DNA from: Hyphomicrobiales bacterium
GTDB lineage: Bacteria > Pseudomonadota > Alphaproteobacteria > Rhizobiales > MH13
Reading direction: 5' to 3'
Assembly: GCA_017642935.1 (NCBI GenBank)
Contig: JAEPOK010000002.1
Span: forward strand, 1,299,501-1,363,500
DNA: 64,000 nucleotides
Below, piece after piece: positions 1 to 9,711 of this stretch. The translations under genes were made by a program, and so were the position numbers. Under the pieces are notes generated by a model. That model worked only from the letters and a program-made list of their open reading frames with translations. It did no database searches and was not told the origin of the DNA. How positions within the stretch are numbered: position 1 is the stretch's first letter; each line of letters begins with the position of its first letter.

Positions 1-2
1 AA

Positions 3-632
3 CCAGAGCCTGAGCCGGTGGAAGCCGAGCCGGAACCCGCGCCTGCGCCCGAGCCAGAGGTGGCTGAGCCAGAACCTGCGCCTGCCGAAGAGCCGGCGCC
101 GGAACCAGAGCCAACGCAGAGCGCGCGGTTCTCAGCGCCCGCACCGTTGGCGCGGCCCGACATCGCGCCGCAGCCTGTGCAACGGCCCGAACCGGTGCAA
201 CAGCCGGATGACAGTCAGTTCAATCCCGATGAGATCGCGGCCCTTATCAACCGCGACGAAAATCAGGGCGGCGGCGGTGCTGCCGATCAGGCCCCAGCGA
301 CGCGTGGCGCCGCCGAAGGGCGCGATCAGACGCTGTCGGAAAGCGAAATGGATGCCTTGCGCCGCCAGATCGCACGCTGCTGGAACCCACCCGTCGGGGC
401 CGTTGGTGCCGACGATCTTGTCGTTCGCGTGCAAATGAACCTTGCTGAGGATGGATCGTTGAGAGGCGGGGCCTCAGTGATCAATTCCTCGGGCAACCCA
501 GCCTTCCAGGCGGCGGCTGATAGCGCTGTACGGGCAGTTCGACGGTGCGCGCCATATTCTCTGCCCTTTGAGAAGTATGCTGCCTGGCAGAATGTGATAG
601 TCAATTTCGACCCGCGCGAAATGTTGCGCTAA
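3..632 (+). CDS. tolA: TolA, C-terminal part (5' end outside window)
   Basis: TolA is the periplasm-spanning protein of the Tol-Pal system that links inner-membrane TolQ-TolR to TolB-Pal during constriction. The frame is open to the left edge, so the N-terminal membrane anchor is missing. What remains is a Pro/Glu/Ala-rich stretch (repeated PEPAPAPEPE-like units, roughly the first 60 residues), a low-complexity linker, and a compact C-terminal domain with a Cys pair (ARCWNPP and RRCAPY) and the ending VNFDPREMLR, typical of the TolA/TonB C-terminal fold. A GTG at 18 could be mistaken for a start, but the same Pro/Glu repeat continues upstream of it. tolB follows 30 bp downstream, supporting the identity. 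Confidence 0.88.
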   Translation, partial: PEPEPVEAEPEPAPAPEPEVAEPEPAPAEEPAPEPEPTQSARFSAPAPLARPDIAPQPVQRPEPVQQPDDSQFNPDEIAALINRDENQGGGGAADQAPATRGAAEGRDQTLSESEMDALRRQIARCWNPPVGAVGADDLVVRVQMNLAEDGSLRGGASVINSSGNPAFQAAADSAVRAVRRCAPYSLPFEKYAAWQNVIVNFDPREMLR

Positions 633-662
633 CAACGGCGTGCGGTTTTAGGAGTGAAGTGA

Positions 663-2012
663 ATGTCGATGCTGAAATCTGGTACAATCCGCAGCGTCCA
701 CCCCTTCGTGTTGGTTTTCGCCATGGCGATCATGGCCTTGTTGGTTTCTTTTAGGCCCGCCCATGCGGTGCTCGAGATCGACATCACGCAGGGCAATCTT
801 GAACCGCTGCCCATTGCTATCCCGGCCTTCACCTCGGCGACCGGCGATGGCGATATTGCGGCGCAGATGAGCCAGGTCATCTCCAACAACCTCAATCGTT
901 CGGGACTTTTTCGAACACTGGACCCGGCTTCGTTCATCGAGCAGGGCCTGACGGTCAGTGCTGGTCCGAATTTCGCCGAATGGCGGGTGATCAACGCGCA
1001 AGCCTTGGTTGTCGGCCAGGTGGAGCGCCAAGGTGATGGTCGGCTGCGGGTCGATTTTCGCCTCTGGGATGTGTTTGGCGCTGAATCCATGATCGGCCAG
1101 CAATATTTTACCACGCCGGACAATTGGCGCCGTGTCGCGCACATCATTTCCGATGCTATCTATCAGCGCTTGACCGGTGAGAGCGGCTACTTTGACACGC
1201 GCGTTGTGTTCGTTGACGAGACTGGCCCAAAAGAGAACCGCATCAAGCGGTTGGCGATCATGGATCAGGATGGCGCCAATGTGCGCTATCTGACCACCGG
1301 CAATGATCTCGTGCTCACGCCGCGCTTTTCGCCAGGTCGGCAAGAGATCACCTACATGTCCTATGATGGCGGGCAGCCGCAGGTCTATCTGCTCAACATC
1401 GAGACAGGTCAGCGGCGCATTGTCGGCAACTTTCCTGGCATGACCTTTGCCCCGCGCTTTTCGCCGGACGGCGGCAATCTGGTTTTCAGCCTGTTGCAGA
1501 ATGACGGCTATTCAGACGTCTATCGCTTCGACCTGCAGACGCAGACCACAACGCGCATGACCTCTTCACCGTCCATCGACACGTCGCCGAGCTTTGCGCC
1601 CGACGGCCGGCGCGTGACCTTTGCCTCGGATCGCTCAGGTTCGGGACAGATCTATGTGATGAACGCCGATGGTTCCGGCCAGGAGCGTATTTCGTTTGGG
1701 TCTGGCACCTATTCGACGCCGGTCTGGTCACCGCGCGGCGATCTGATCGCCTTCACCAAGCAGCAGGGTGGCCGCTTTCTGATCGGGGTAATGAATCCTG
1801 ATGGGTCAGGTGAGCGCATCCTGACCGAAGGCTTTCACAATGAGGGGCCAACCTGGGCACCCAATGGCCGCGTGTTGATGTTCTTCCGCGATACGCCGGG
1901 CGCCAATGGCGGCCCACAGCTTTGGACGATTGATCTCACCGGTTTCAACGAGTTGCGGGTCGATACGCCCTCCTTCGGGTCCGACCCGGCCTGGTCGCCG
2001 CTGCTCAATTAA
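663..2012 (+). CDS. tolB: Tol-Pal system beta-propeller protein TolB
   Basis: TolB is a periplasmic beta-propeller that binds Pal and TolA and helps recycle Pal to the division site. The 449-residue product has an N-terminal signal peptide ending in RPAHA (about residue 35), an N-terminal alpha/beta domain, and a C-terminal propeller with repeated TolB/WD40-like blades ([57 protein letters not shown]). Length is normal for the family. The ATG at 663 follows an AGGAG about 8 nt upstream. It lies directly behind tolA in the usual order. Confidence 0.97.
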   Translation: MSMLKSGTIRSVHPFVLVFAMAIMALLVSFRPAHAVLEIDITQGNLEPLPIAIPAFTSATGDGDIAAQMSQVISNNLNRSGLFRTLDPASFIEQGLTVSAGPNFAEWRVINAQALVVGQVERQGDGRLRVDFRLWDVFGAESMIGQQYFTTPDNWRRVAHIISDAIYQRLTGESGYFDTRVVFVDETGPKENRIKRLAIMDQDGANVRYLTTGNDLVLTPRFSPGRQEITYMSYDGGQPQVYLLNIETGQRRIVGNFPGMTFAPRFSPDGGNLVFSLLQNDGYSDVYRFDLQTQTTTRMTSSPSIDTSPSFAPDGRRVTFASDRSGSGQIYVMNADGSGQERISFGSGTYSTPVWSPRGDLIAFTKQQGGRFLIGVMNPDGSGERILTEGFHNEGPTWAPNGRVLMFFRDTPGANGGPQLWTIDLTGFNELRVDTPSFGSDPAWSPLLN

Positions 2013-2031
2013 GGCCGACTTGGTCGCCTTC

Positions 2032-2538
2032 ATGCGTGACGTTCTCATCCTCACCACCGGTGGCACAATCGAGAAGGTGCATGACTGGCAGACCGAAGGC
2101 TTGGGCTTTGAGATGGGTGGCAAGGCGCAGATCGCTGATCTGTTACACAATGCGCGCTGCTATCACGCCTCGCTGTTTGAGCTGATGATGAAGGACAGTC
2201 TGGACTTCACCGATGCTGACCGGCAGGCGATTCTCGATGCAGTTCTGGCCGCCGAGCAGGATGCCATCGTCGTCAGCCAAGGCACGGGCACGATGGAGCT
2301 GACCGCGCGTTTCCTCGATGGAGAAGTGGGCAAGAAGACCGTCGTGCTCACCGGCGCCATGCGCCCGCACTCCTTTGGCCGCTCGGATGCTTCGTTCAAC
2401 ATGGGCGGCGCGGTGATCGCGGCGCAGACCCTGCCTTCCGGCGTTTATGGCGTGATGAACGGACGGGCGTTTGCCGCCGCTGACCTTGCCAAAAACACCG
2501 GGCTTGGCCGCTTCGATGTGGCGCCCGACGCCATCTGA
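2032..2538 (+). CDS. single-domain L-asparaginase-like protein
   Basis: The 168-residue product matches only the N-terminal domain of the L-asparaginase/glutaminase family, whose full-length members have about 330 residues. The first catalytic Thr motif is present (TTGGTIEK, residues 8-15). The second motif, normally GTDTM, reads GTGTM here (in SQGTGTMELTA), so the catalytic Asp is replaced by Gly. VVLTGAMRP is also recognisable. The C-terminal domain is absent, ending at RFDVAPDAI. I start it at the ATG at 2032, 19 bp after the tolB stop, because the family pattern begins there. It sits between tolB and pal, normally adjacent genes. Its substrate and activity are unknown; loss of the Asp makes a classical asparaginase reaction doubtful. 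Confidence 0.8.
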   Translation: MRDVLILTTGGTIEKVHDWQTEGLGFEMGGKAQIADLLHNARCYHASLFELMMKDSLDFTDADRQAILDAVLAAEQDAIVVSQGTGTMELTARFLDGEVGKKTVVLTGAMRPHSFGRSDASFNMGGAVIAAQTLPSGVYGVMNGRAFAAADLAKNTGLGRFDVAPDAI

Positions 2539-2735
2539 CGGCCTGCGGCGTTTAGCCTTCGTTCACCATAGGTTCATCAAGCCTCGGCCTAGATGGCGCT
2601 TGCCACAAAAAAGCCCGCGTTTACCATGAACGACAACCCGCGCTTAACGTTGCTAATGTATGACCAGAATGCATCAATTGGTGCGCTGATGACTTTGGCG
2701 GGATCGCCCCGCGACCTTTGAGAAAGACCCTCTCC

Positions 2736-3233
2736 ATGACCCGCCTTTCGGCTCTGACCAATGTCAGCCTTTTCGCCCGCCTTTTCATGGCGACGTTTTT
2801 TGCCCTGTTTTTGGCCGCGTGCGCATCGACGACGCCGGATCAATTGCCGCTGTCGCAGCAGGCCGCGCCTCCGGGCAGCGCGCAGGACTTCACCGTCAAT
2901 GTTGGCGACCGGGTTTTCTTTGAAACCGACTCCACTGTGTTGACGGCGGAAGGTCGGCTGACGCTGGATCGCCAGGCGGCCTGGCTTGCGCAATATGCCC
3001 AGTATGCCGTGCAGGTTGAAGGTCACGCCGATGAGCGCGGCACCCGCGAGTACAATCTGGCGCTTGGCGCCCGCCGGGCTGCCACGACCCGCGACTATCT
3101 GATTTCGCGTGGTGTCTCGCCAGCTCGTCTTTCGACCGTCTCCTACGGTAAGGAGCGGCCCGTTGCGACCTGCAACGACATTACCTGCTGGTCGCAGAAC
3201 CGTCGCGCCGTCACGGTGCTGCAGGGCGGCTAA
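2736..3233 (+). CDS. pal: peptidoglycan-associated lipoprotein Pal
   Basis: Pal is an outer-membrane lipoprotein whose OmpA-like domain binds peptidoglycan; with TolB it tethers the outer membrane during constriction. The 165-residue product has a lipoprotein signal peptide with lipobox LAAC (acyl-Cys about residue 29), a short linker, then an OmpA_C domain with VFFETDSTVL, the signature VEGHADERGTREYNLALGARRA and SYGKERP. The ATG at 2736 is chosen because the signal peptide then has normal length; an in-frame TTG lies at 2718. A strong terminator follows the gene. Confidence 0.96.
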   Translation: MTRLSALTNVSLFARLFMATFFALFLAACASTTPDQLPLSQQAAPPGSAQDFTVNVGDRVFFETDSTVLTAEGRLTLDRQAAWLAQYAQYAVQVEGHADERGTREYNLALGARRAATTRDYLISRGVSPARLSTVSYGKERPVATCNDITCWSQNRRAVTVLQGG

Positions 3234-3255
3234 GGCCTCCGCCTTTTTGAGATTG

Positions 3256-3284
3256 AAAGCCGGGCCCTCGTGTCCGGCTTTTTG
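3256..3284 (+). terminator. rho-independent terminator after pal
   Basis: AAAGCCGG (3256-3263) pairs with CCGGCTTT (3274-3281) and is followed by a run of T. It closes the tol-pal transcript before cpoB. Confidence 0.75.
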
Positions 3285-3297
3285 TTGCGTGGTTTGA

Positions 3298-3378
3298 CGC
3301 GACTACACTTGCGTTCATCGCGACTAACCGGCCGTTTGTCGCGACTAAAACCAGACGGTCTGGCCTGAAGTCGCGACT
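3298..3378. repeat. phased direct repeats in front of cpoB
   Basis: CGCGACTA occurs at 3298-3305, 3319-3326 and 3340-3347, exactly 21 bp apart, and CGCGACT again at 3372-3378. The second to fourth copies are preceded by T (TCGCGACT); the fourth lies in the perfect 10-bp palindrome AGTCGCGACT. The block lies 100-180 bp before the cpoB start and after the pal terminator, so it may be an operator array. The repeats are seen directly; the operator role is inferred. Confidence 0.5.
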
Positions 3379-3479
3379 CTTTTGACCGTGTTCTTGTCCT
3401 CACATTTGCCGCCTTTGGGTGGAAACCAGAGCGGCAACACGCCAGATTGGCGCCACGATGTTTTGCGAAGGGTTTCTCT

Positions 3480-4523
3480 ATGACCTCCCTTTCCCGTTTG
3501 TTTTGCCTTTGTCTCCTGTCCGGATCGTTGGCCGCGCCTGCTTTGGCGCAAGTCGCGCCCGGCCAGCAGGTGCCCCTGCCGCCCGCGAATGTGCCGGGCA
3601 CCGTTGGTGGGGCAGGCATTCAGCCGGTCGCCCCTGGCACAGGGTCTACCGGTACGTTCCTTGCTCAGTCCAATCCGGCTGCCGATGCGCAAACCAATCT
3701 GCGGGTCGACAGGCTTGAGGGCGAGTTGCGCAATTTGGTCGGGCAGATGGAACAGCTCATGTTTCAGATGCGCCAGCTGCAGGATGAGCTGACACGGGCA
3801 CGTGAGGACACTGAGTTTCGGCTGCGGGAATTGGAAGGCAATGGCATCACCGATGGCTCAGGTTTTCCGATGGAGCGTGGCGCGAACGATGGCCTGCAAA
3901 CCAATGGTAATGTGACCGACGAGCAATTGCGCGACGTGCTGTTGGCGCGCGAGCGTGGAGAGCCGCCGCGCGATCTTGGCACTTTGAGTGTCGGCCAGGA
4001 TGGTCAGCCCGTAGGCGGGACCATCGCCGATCCGAACGGGCCGCTTGATCTTTCCTCGCTCACGCTGAACGCCGCGCCGGAAGTCCGGCCCCAGCAACCC
4101 TTGAGCGGTGCAGTGGCAAGCATTGATCCGCTGGAAAGCCTCAGCCCGTCCGACGTCTACGAACTTGGCTATGATCATGTTTTGCGTGGCGATTACGGCC
4201 AGGCGATTTCGACCTTCACCGATTTCATCGACATCTATCCAGAAGATCGCTTGCGCCCGAATGCCCATTTCTGGCTTGGGGAATCGCATTTCGCGATGGG
4301 ATCCTACACACCGGCAGCCGAGCAGTTCTTGGCGGTTTTCAACAACTACCCTGAAGACATCAAAGTGCCCGACGCGCTGTTGAAGCTCGGCATGAGCTTG
4401 GAGCGCCTGGGCGCGCAGCAGCAAGCCTGCGCGACCTTCACCAAGCTGTTGACCGACTATCCGCGGGCGCCGCAGATCGTGCTCGACACCGCTCGCACAG
4501 AGCAGGGCCTTGCTGGGTGCTAG
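3480..4523 (+). CDS. cpoB: cell division coordinator CpoB (YbgF)
   Basis: CpoB is a periplasmic TPR protein that links Tol-Pal activity to septal peptidoglycan synthesis. The 347-residue product has a signal peptide ending at about PALAQ (residues 20-24), a Gly/Pro-rich segment, a coiled coil (LRVDRLEGELRNLVGQMEQL onward) that trimerises in YbgF homologues, a disordered middle, and three C-terminal TPR units (YELGYDHVLRGDYGQAISTF, AHFWLGESHFAMGSYTPAAE, ALLKLGMSLERLGAQQQACA). The ATG at 3480 follows GAAGG and begins a normal signal peptide. Its stop overlaps the GTG start of tilS. Confidence 0.94.
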   Translation: MTSLSRLFCLCLLSGSLAAPALAQVAPGQQVPLPPANVPGTVGGAGIQPVAPGTGSTGTFLAQSNPAADAQTNLRVDRLEGELRNLVGQMEQLMFQMRQLQDELTRAREDTEFRLRELEGNGITDGSGFPMERGANDGLQTNGNVTDEQLRDVLLARERGEPPRDLGTLSVGQDGQPVGGTIADPNGPLDLSSLTLNAAPEVRPQQPLSGAVASIDPLESLSPSDVYELGYDHVLRGDYGQAISTFTDFIDIYPEDRLRPNAHFWLGESHFAMGSYTPAAEQFLAVFNNYPEDIKVPDALLKLGMSLERLGAQQQACATFTKLLTDYPRAPQIVLDTARTEQGLAGC

Positions 4524-5830
4524 ACCGTCCATCTGCCGCCATCAATGATGCCTGGCGGACGGTCGGCGCCAATCTTTCACGCCATTCCTCTCTCCTGTTG
4601 GCGGTTTCTGGCGGCCCGGATTCTCTGGCGATGCTGGTCGGACTGGCCAAACTGTGTGAGGCGGGTTTGCTTGACGCAACCCTGAGCGTCCAAACGATTG
4701 ATCATGGTTTGCGCCCAGAGTCCGCCGCTGATGCCAAGATGGTTGGCACAGTGTGTGGCGAGCTTGGTGTGAAGTTTCAGGCTACTAAACTCGGTCGCAA
4801 ACCGTTTGCCCGAAACGCTCAAGACTGGGCGCGGACCGAGCGCTACTGCGCGTTGGCCAAAACAGCCGAAGACACACAATCGGTCATCTTGACGGCCCAC
4901 ACGGCGGACGATCAGGCCGAAACCCTGCTGATGCGCGCTGCGCGTGGCACCGGCAGCGAAGGGCTTGCTGGCATCCGCACCGAAACATTTTTGCAGGGCG
5001 CCCGTGTTTTCCGACCGTTTTTGGATTGGTCACGTAGCGACCTTCACGCCGTTCTCGACGGTACGCCATGGCAGCCAGCGGACGATCCTTCCAACCAGGA
5101 TGAAAGTTACACGCGGGTGCGGTTTCGCCGCTGGCTTGCTGATGCCCCCATGCCCGACGGCGCGCGAAGCGTTGTCGATGGTCTGGCTGATACAGCGCGC
5201 ATCGCGGGTTTGGAAAACGCGGCGCTGGAACACTACGCCCTACATTTTTTCCAGCAGGTTGGCGGCGCAACTCACGGCTTTGTCGATGGCCGTCTGGCCC
5301 TGCGCGCCCAGCCTCTCGCGGTTCAGGCCCGGTTTTTCCGCCTGTCCCTCTCATCTGTCGCCCGCAGCCTAGGCGTACCAGCGAACGATCGTGCCTTGTC
5401 TTTCGACTTAGGCCGGATGGTTGCGCTGGCGCGGCGCATCGCTAACGAATCGAAGGGCCGTTGGGTCGGTGGCGGCGCGGTCATGGATTGGCAGCGCGAC
5501 CAAGACATGGAGCGCATTTCCGCCTTCGGCGAAGCGGGTCGATCAGGTTTCCCAGCGCTCGATTTGGGCCCTGGAGAGAGTGCGCGGTGGGACGATCGCT
5601 TTGAGATTTGCAATTGGACCAAACACCCGCTGGCCATTCGAGCATGGCAACCGGGCGATCCTGAGCCCCCACTGGATCGCGATGGTTTGAGTCACGCGAT
5701 CCTGGCAAGCCTGCCCGTCGCTGAGCATGAGGGCGAGGTCGTTGCCACGGTCGGTGGCCCGAGCCAGGAGGATTGCCGCAAGGCGGGTATGGCCTTCCTT
5801 GGCATTTTGCCATCTGAGCTTTTCACATAA
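4517..5830 (+). CDS. tilS: tRNA(Ile)-lysidine synthetase TilS
   Basis: TilS uses ATP and lysine to convert C34 of tRNA-Ile(CAU) to lysidine, changing its codon specificity from AUG to AUA. The 437-residue product has the PP-loop ATPase motif SGGPDS near residue 33, a TADDQAE segment that fits the family's HxxDDxxET region, and RVRFRRWL before the accessory domain. The GTG start at 4517 overlaps the cpoB stop codon, suggesting translational coupling. The order cpoB-tilS-ftsH-glmM is common in Rhizobiales. Confidence 0.94.
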   Translation: MLDRPSAAINDAWRTVGANLSRHSSLLLAVSGGPDSLAMLVGLAKLCEAGLLDATLSVQTIDHGLRPESAADAKMVGTVCGELGVKFQATKLGRKPFARNAQDWARTERYCALAKTAEDTQSVILTAHTADDQAETLLMRAARGTGSEGLAGIRTETFLQGARVFRPFLDWSRSDLHAVLDGTPWQPADDPSNQDESYTRVRFRRWLADAPMPDGARSVVDGLADTARIAGLENAALEHYALHFFQQVGGATHGFVDGRLALRAQPLAVQARFFRLSLSSVARSLGVPANDRALSFDLGRMVALARRIANESKGRWVGGGAVMDWQRDQDMERISAFGEAGRSGFPALDLGPGESARWDDRFEICNWTKHPLAIRAWQPGDPEPPLDRDGLSHAILASLPVAEHEGEVVATVGGPSQEDCRKAGMAFLGILPSELFT

Positions 5831-5904
5831 GGCGTGTTGGTGCCAAATGGCGACTACCCTTTAACCTCATCCTGCGGAATCTTGTCGCGATTCACCGCTC
5901 TTTC

Positions 5905-5933
5905 CTTGGCAACAGGGTGTTTGGAACCTATCT
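5905..5933 (+). promoter_or_regulatory. candidate sigma-32 or sigma-70 promoter of ftsH
   Basis: CTTGGC (5905-5910), a 17-bp spacer and CTATCT (5928-5933, preceded by C) lie about 75 bp before the ftsH ATG. The CCTATCT form of the -10 element resembles alphaproteobacterial RpoH promoters, and ftsH is a usual heat-shock gene. The factor assignment is inferred. Confidence 0.45.
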
Positions 5934-6008
5934 TCCCTATCAACGGGCTTGTACACGCCAATCTGCTGGCCAGCCCAAACCCTTTTCCTGTCGAGGATTG
6001 GACCTTTT

Positions 6009-7940
6009 ATGAACTCCAACTTCCGTAATTTCGCCCTGTGGGTGGTGATCGGCCTGCTGCTGGTGGCGCTGTTCAACATGTTCTCCGGCCCGACCCAGCA
6101 AGGCGGTGGATCGGACATTGCCTATTCGCAGTTCCTCTCAGAAGTGGACAATGGACGCATCCGTGACGTGACCATTATGGGCCAGCAGATCACCGGTGTT
6201 TACACCGATGGAAGTCAGTTCCAGACCTTTGCCCCGGATGATCCCAACCTTGTGCAGGATCTCACCAATGCTGGCGTGCGCATCAGTGCACGACCGCAGG
6301 ATGAAGGCTTCTCGCTGTTCTCGGTGCTGATTTCGTTCGGCCCGATGCTGCTGCTAATCGCCGTATGGATTTACTTCATGCGCCAGATGCAGGGCGGCGC
6401 GGGTGGCAAAGCAATGGGCTTTGGCAAGTCGAAGGCCAAGCTTCTAACCGAAGCGCATGGCAAGGTGACGTTTGACGACGTGGCCGGCATCGATGAAGCC
6501 AAAGAAGACTTGGAAGAGATTGTTGAGTTTCTGCGCGACCCGCAAAAGTTTCAGCGCCTTGGCGGTCGTATCCCACGTGGCGTGCTGCTTGTCGGCCCTC
6601 CGGGTACGGGTAAGACGCTGACCGCTCGTGCGGTTGCCGGCGAAGCCAATGTACCGTTCTTCACCATTTCCGGTTCGGACTTTGTGGAAATGTTCGTTGG
6701 TGTCGGTGCTTCTCGTGTGCGCGACATGTTTGAGCAGGCCAAAAAGAATTCACCTTGCATCATCTTCATCGATGAGATCGATGCAGTTGGTCGCCATCGT
6801 GGTGCCGGTCTTGGCGGCGGCAACGATGAGCGCGAGCAGACGCTGAACCAGTTGCTGGTTGAGATGGATGGCTTTGAAGCCAATGAAGGCGTGATCATAA
6901 TCGCGGCGACCAACCGCCCCGATGTTCTTGACCCTGCATTGTTGCGTCCTGGCCGTTTCGACCGTCAGATCGTTGTGCCGAACCCCGATATTGTCGGCCG
7001 CGAAAAGATCCTGAAAGTGCATGTGCGCAATGTGCCGCTTGCACCGGATGTGGACTTGAAAGTGCTGGCACGCGGAACGCCTGGGTTCTCTGGTGCTGAT
7101 CTGATGAACTTGGTCAATGAGGCTGCTCTGTTGGCCGCCCGCCGGTCCAAGCGTCTGGTCACGATGAGCGAGTTTGAGGACGCCAAGGACAAGGTGATGA
7201 TGGGTGCGGAGCGCCGTACGCTGGTCATGACCGAGGAAGAGAAAAAGCTGACGGCTTATCACGAGGCCGGCCACGCCTTGGTGGCGTTGCACATGCCAGC
7301 GTCTGATCCGATCCATAAGGCGACCATCATTCCGCGCGGTCGTGCGCTGGGTATGGTGATGCGCTTGCCGGAAAAGGATCAGGTCTCGCTGACACGCGCC
7401 AAATGCTACGCCGATTTGGCCGTGGCGATGGGTGGCCGCGTGGCGGAAGAAGAAATCTTTGGCTACGAGAAAGTGACCTCCGGGGCCTCGGGCGATATCC
7501 AGATGGCAACCAAACTCGCCAAAGCGATGGCCACGCAGTTTGGCATGTCCGACAAGCTGGGTCCGTTGCTCTATGGCGAGAACCAGCAGGAAGTGTTCTT
7601 GGGCCATTCGGTGGCGCAGAACCAGTCTGTGTCGGAAGCCACGCAGCAATTGGTGGATGAAGAGGTCAAAGCCTTTGTCGAGCAAGGCTACCAGACGGCC
7701 AAGAAGATCACGCTGGACAATATCGACCAGCTCCACACCATCGCCAATGGTCTGTTGGAGTATGAGACCCTGTCCGGTGATGAGATCAAGGCGTTGCTGG
7801 ATGGCAAGCCGCCTGTGCGCGAAGATATCGACGATACACCGACGCGCTCGCGTGGGTCGGCGGTACCAAGCGCCGGTCACAAGCCCAAAGACAAGGGCGG
7901 CGATGAAGGCGTTGGCGATATGGAGCCGCAGCCAAGCTAG
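6009..7940 (+). CDS. ftsH: ATP-dependent zinc metalloprotease FtsH
   Basis: FtsH is a membrane-anchored AAA+ protease that degrades misfolded membrane proteins and short-lived regulators such as sigma-32 and LpxC. The 643-residue product has two transmembrane segments (about residues 8-26 and 100-120) flanking a periplasmic domain, an AAA module with Walker A GPPGTGKT (196-203), Walker [13 protein letters not shown] and the SRH region [19 protein letters not shown], then the zinc protease motif HEAGH (418-422). The ATG at 6009 places the first TM segment right at the N terminus. A terminator follows. Confidence 0.98.
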   Translation: MNSNFRNFALWVVIGLLLVALFNMFSGPTQQGGGSDIAYSQFLSEVDNGRIRDVTIMGQQITGVYTDGSQFQTFAPDDPNLVQDLTNAGVRISARPQDEGFSLFSVLISFGPMLLLIAVWIYFMRQMQGGAGGKAMGFGKSKAKLLTEAHGKVTFDDVAGIDEAKEDLEEIVEFLRDPQKFQRLGGRIPRGVLLVGPPGTGKTLTARAVAGEANVPFFTISGSDFVEMFVGVGASRVRDMFEQAKKNSPCIIFIDEIDAVGRHRGAGLGGGNDEREQTLNQLLVEMDGFEANEGVIIIAATNRPDVLDPALLRPGRFDRQIVVPNPDIVGREKILKVHVRNVPLAPDVDLKVLARGTPGFSGADLMNLVNEAALLAARRSKRLVTMSEFEDAKDKVMMGAERRTLVMTEEEKKLTAYHEAGHALVALHMPASDPIHKATIIPRGRALGMVMRLPEKDQVSLTRAKCYADLAVAMGGRVAEEEIFGYEKVTSGASGDIQMATKLAKAMATQFGMSDKLGPLLYGENQQEVFLGHSVAQNQSVSEATQQLVDEEVKAFVEQGYQTAKKITLDNIDQLHTIANGLLEYETLSGDEIKALLDGKPPVREDIDDTPTRSRGSAVPSAGHKPKDKGGDEGVGDMEPQPS

Positions 7941-7964
7941 GCGCCCAGTTTACCAAAACCGCAG

Positions 7965-7995
7965 AAAACCCCGGCAGCGATGCCGGGGTTTTGTT
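7965..7995 (+). terminator. rho-independent terminator after ftsH
   Basis: A perfect 12-bp stem (7965-7976 with 7981-7992) encloses a GCGA tetraloop and ends in a T-rich tract. Confidence 0.85.
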
Positions 7996-8114
7996 TGTAT
8001 TGTGTAAAGCTTGGTCACGATCTTTGATGGCGTTTGCGCTTGCGCTAACCGGGCCTTTGCGCGCACACGCTATGGTCTGGGTTTCAATGGTACTGGGTCG
8101 CTAGGGGTTTAGCA

Positions 8115-9458
8115 GTGGTACGGCGTTTTTTCGGGACTGACGGCATTCGCGGGCGAGCCAATGCGGGCAACATGACTGCGGGCGTTGCGATGCAGGTCGG
8201 TATGGCCGCCGGCAAACTGTTCACCAATGGTGGCCATCGTCACCGCGTGATCATCGGCAAGGATACGCGCCTTTCCGGATACATGATTGAAAACGCGCTG
8301 GTCGCAGGCTTTACCTCGGTGGGCATGGATGTGTTCCTGGTCGGGCCTATGCCGACGCCGGCGGTTGCCATGCTGACGCGCTCGCTGCGCTGCGACCTTG
8401 GCGTGATGATTTCCGCCTCGCACAACGCCTTTCACGACAATGGCATCAAGCTTTTTGGTCCGGACGGCTACAAGCTGTCCGATGAGATCGAGCTTGAGAT
8501 CGAAGCGCTGATGCAAGCGCCGGTTGAGCAGCTGTTGGCTGGCCCGGCACAGATTGGCCGCGCCAAGCGTCTTGATGGCGAGCAAGCGCGTTATATCGAA
8601 TTCGCCAAGCGCACACTGCCGCGATCAATGAGCCTGTCAGGCCTGCGTATCGTGCTCGATTGCGCCAACGGCGCTGCCTACAAGGTCGCGCCAGCCGTGC
8701 TGTGGGAACTTGGCGCCGAGGTGATTACAATCGGTGATGATCCGGACGGTACGAACATCAATGCCGGCTGTGGGTCCACCCAGCCGCAGGCGCTATGCGA
8801 CAAGGTTCGCGAGCTGCGCGCCGATGTTGGGATCGCGCTGGACGGCGATGCCGACCGCGTCGTTCTGGTCGATGAGCGCGGAAGCATCGTTCAGGGCGAT
8901 CAGCTGATGGCCGTTGTGGCCGACAGCTGGCGCGCCGATGATCGGCTGACGCAACCAGGTGTTGTGGCAACCGTGATGTCGAATCTTGGCCTGGAGCGCT
9001 ACCTGGAAAGTAAGGGCCTCGGGCTGGTGCGCACCCAAGTTGGTGACCGCTATGTGGTCGAGCATATGCGCGCCAATGGCTACAATGTTGGTGGCGAGCA
9101 GTCGGGGCACATTATTCTCTCTGATTTCGTGACCACCGGCGATGGGCTGGTCTCGGCGCTGCAAATTCTGTCGGTTGTGGCGCGCGAAGAGCGCAGCGTG
9201 TCGGAGATTTGCAGCCGCTTTGAGCCGGTGCCACAGATCCTTAAAAACGTGCAGTTTGAAGGCGACAGTCCGCTGGCGCGCGATGCCGTTCAAGAGGCGA
9301 TTGAGGCGGCCAAGCAACGTTTGGGCAATCAAGGACGGCTAGTTATTCGACCCTCTGGCACCGAACCGCTGATCCGCGTGATGGCTGAGGGTGACGATCC
9401 GGCGCTGGTTGAGACGCTGGTTGACGAGCTGTGCGAAACACTTCGCAAAGCCGCCTAA
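8115..9458 (+). CDS. glmM: phosphoglucosamine mutase GlmM
   Basis: GlmM interconverts glucosamine-6-phosphate and glucosamine-1-phosphate on the way to UDP-N-acetylglucosamine for peptidoglycan and LPS. The 447-residue product starts with the family signature [11 protein letters not shown], has the phosphorylated serine in MISASHN (Ser102), the metal loop LDGDADR, the sugar-binding GGEQSGH and the phosphate-binding [12 protein letters not shown]. Length is normal. The start is the GTG at 8115, the only candidate directly in front of the conserved N terminus. Confidence 0.98.
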   Translation: MVRRFFGTDGIRGRANAGNMTAGVAMQVGMAAGKLFTNGGHRHRVIIGKDTRLSGYMIENALVAGFTSVGMDVFLVGPMPTPAVAMLTRSLRCDLGVMISASHNAFHDNGIKLFGPDGYKLSDEIELEIEALMQAPVEQLLAGPAQIGRAKRLDGEQARYIEFAKRTLPRSMSLSGLRIVLDCANGAAYKVAPAVLWELGAEVITIGDDPDGTNINAGCGSTQPQALCDKVRELRADVGIALDGDADRVVLVDERGSIVQGDQLMAVVADSWRADDRLTQPGVVATVMSNLGLERYLESKGLGLVRTQVGDRYVVEHMRANGYNVGGEQSGHIILSDFVTTGDGLVSALQILSVVAREERSVSEICSRFEPVPQILKNVQFEGDSPLARDAVQEAIEAAKQRLGNQGRLVIRPSGTEPLIRVMAEGDDPALVETLVDELCETLRKAA

Positions 9459-9587
9459 CTTTCTGAAAAAACTGAAATTCTCGGCATGATCCTTCCCAAG
9501 GGGAAGGGCGGCTTGTCTCGTTTCAACACAAAGCTTCCTTTAAGTATTCACCTGGTGTTAACTTGCCTTAACGTGCCATTTACTTTA

Positions 9588-9605
9588 ATTTTTAACGTTA
9601 AAAAT
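9588..9605. repeat. 18-bp perfect AT-rich palindrome
   Basis: Positions 9588-9605 form a perfect palindrome centred on AACGTT with TTTTT/AAAAA arms, inside an AT-rich island between glmM and the outer-membrane protein gene. It lies 107 bp before that gene's ATG and may be an operator or a site for a nucleoid protein. Confidence 0.5.
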
Positions 9606-9610
9606 CAAGG

Positions 9611-9625
9611 TTAAGCCTGCTTTAA
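9611..9625. promoter_or_regulatory. candidate CtrA box (TTAA-N7-TTAA)
   Basis: TTAA (9611-9614) and TTAA (9622-9625) are separated by exactly 7 bp, the consensus binding site of the cell-cycle regulator CtrA. The site is also an inverted repeat, GGTTAA/TTAACC. It lies about 87 bp before the beta-barrel gene at 9712. ctrA itself is in this window at 51083. Binding is inferred from the motif only. Confidence 0.5.
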
Positions 9626-9711
9626 CCTCTGCCCGTCATAGTTGTTCTCGCAAACGGCCCATTGCCACCTTTGGCGTGAGCCCGTTCGACAGCGAAGAAG
9701 GAATTGATGTG

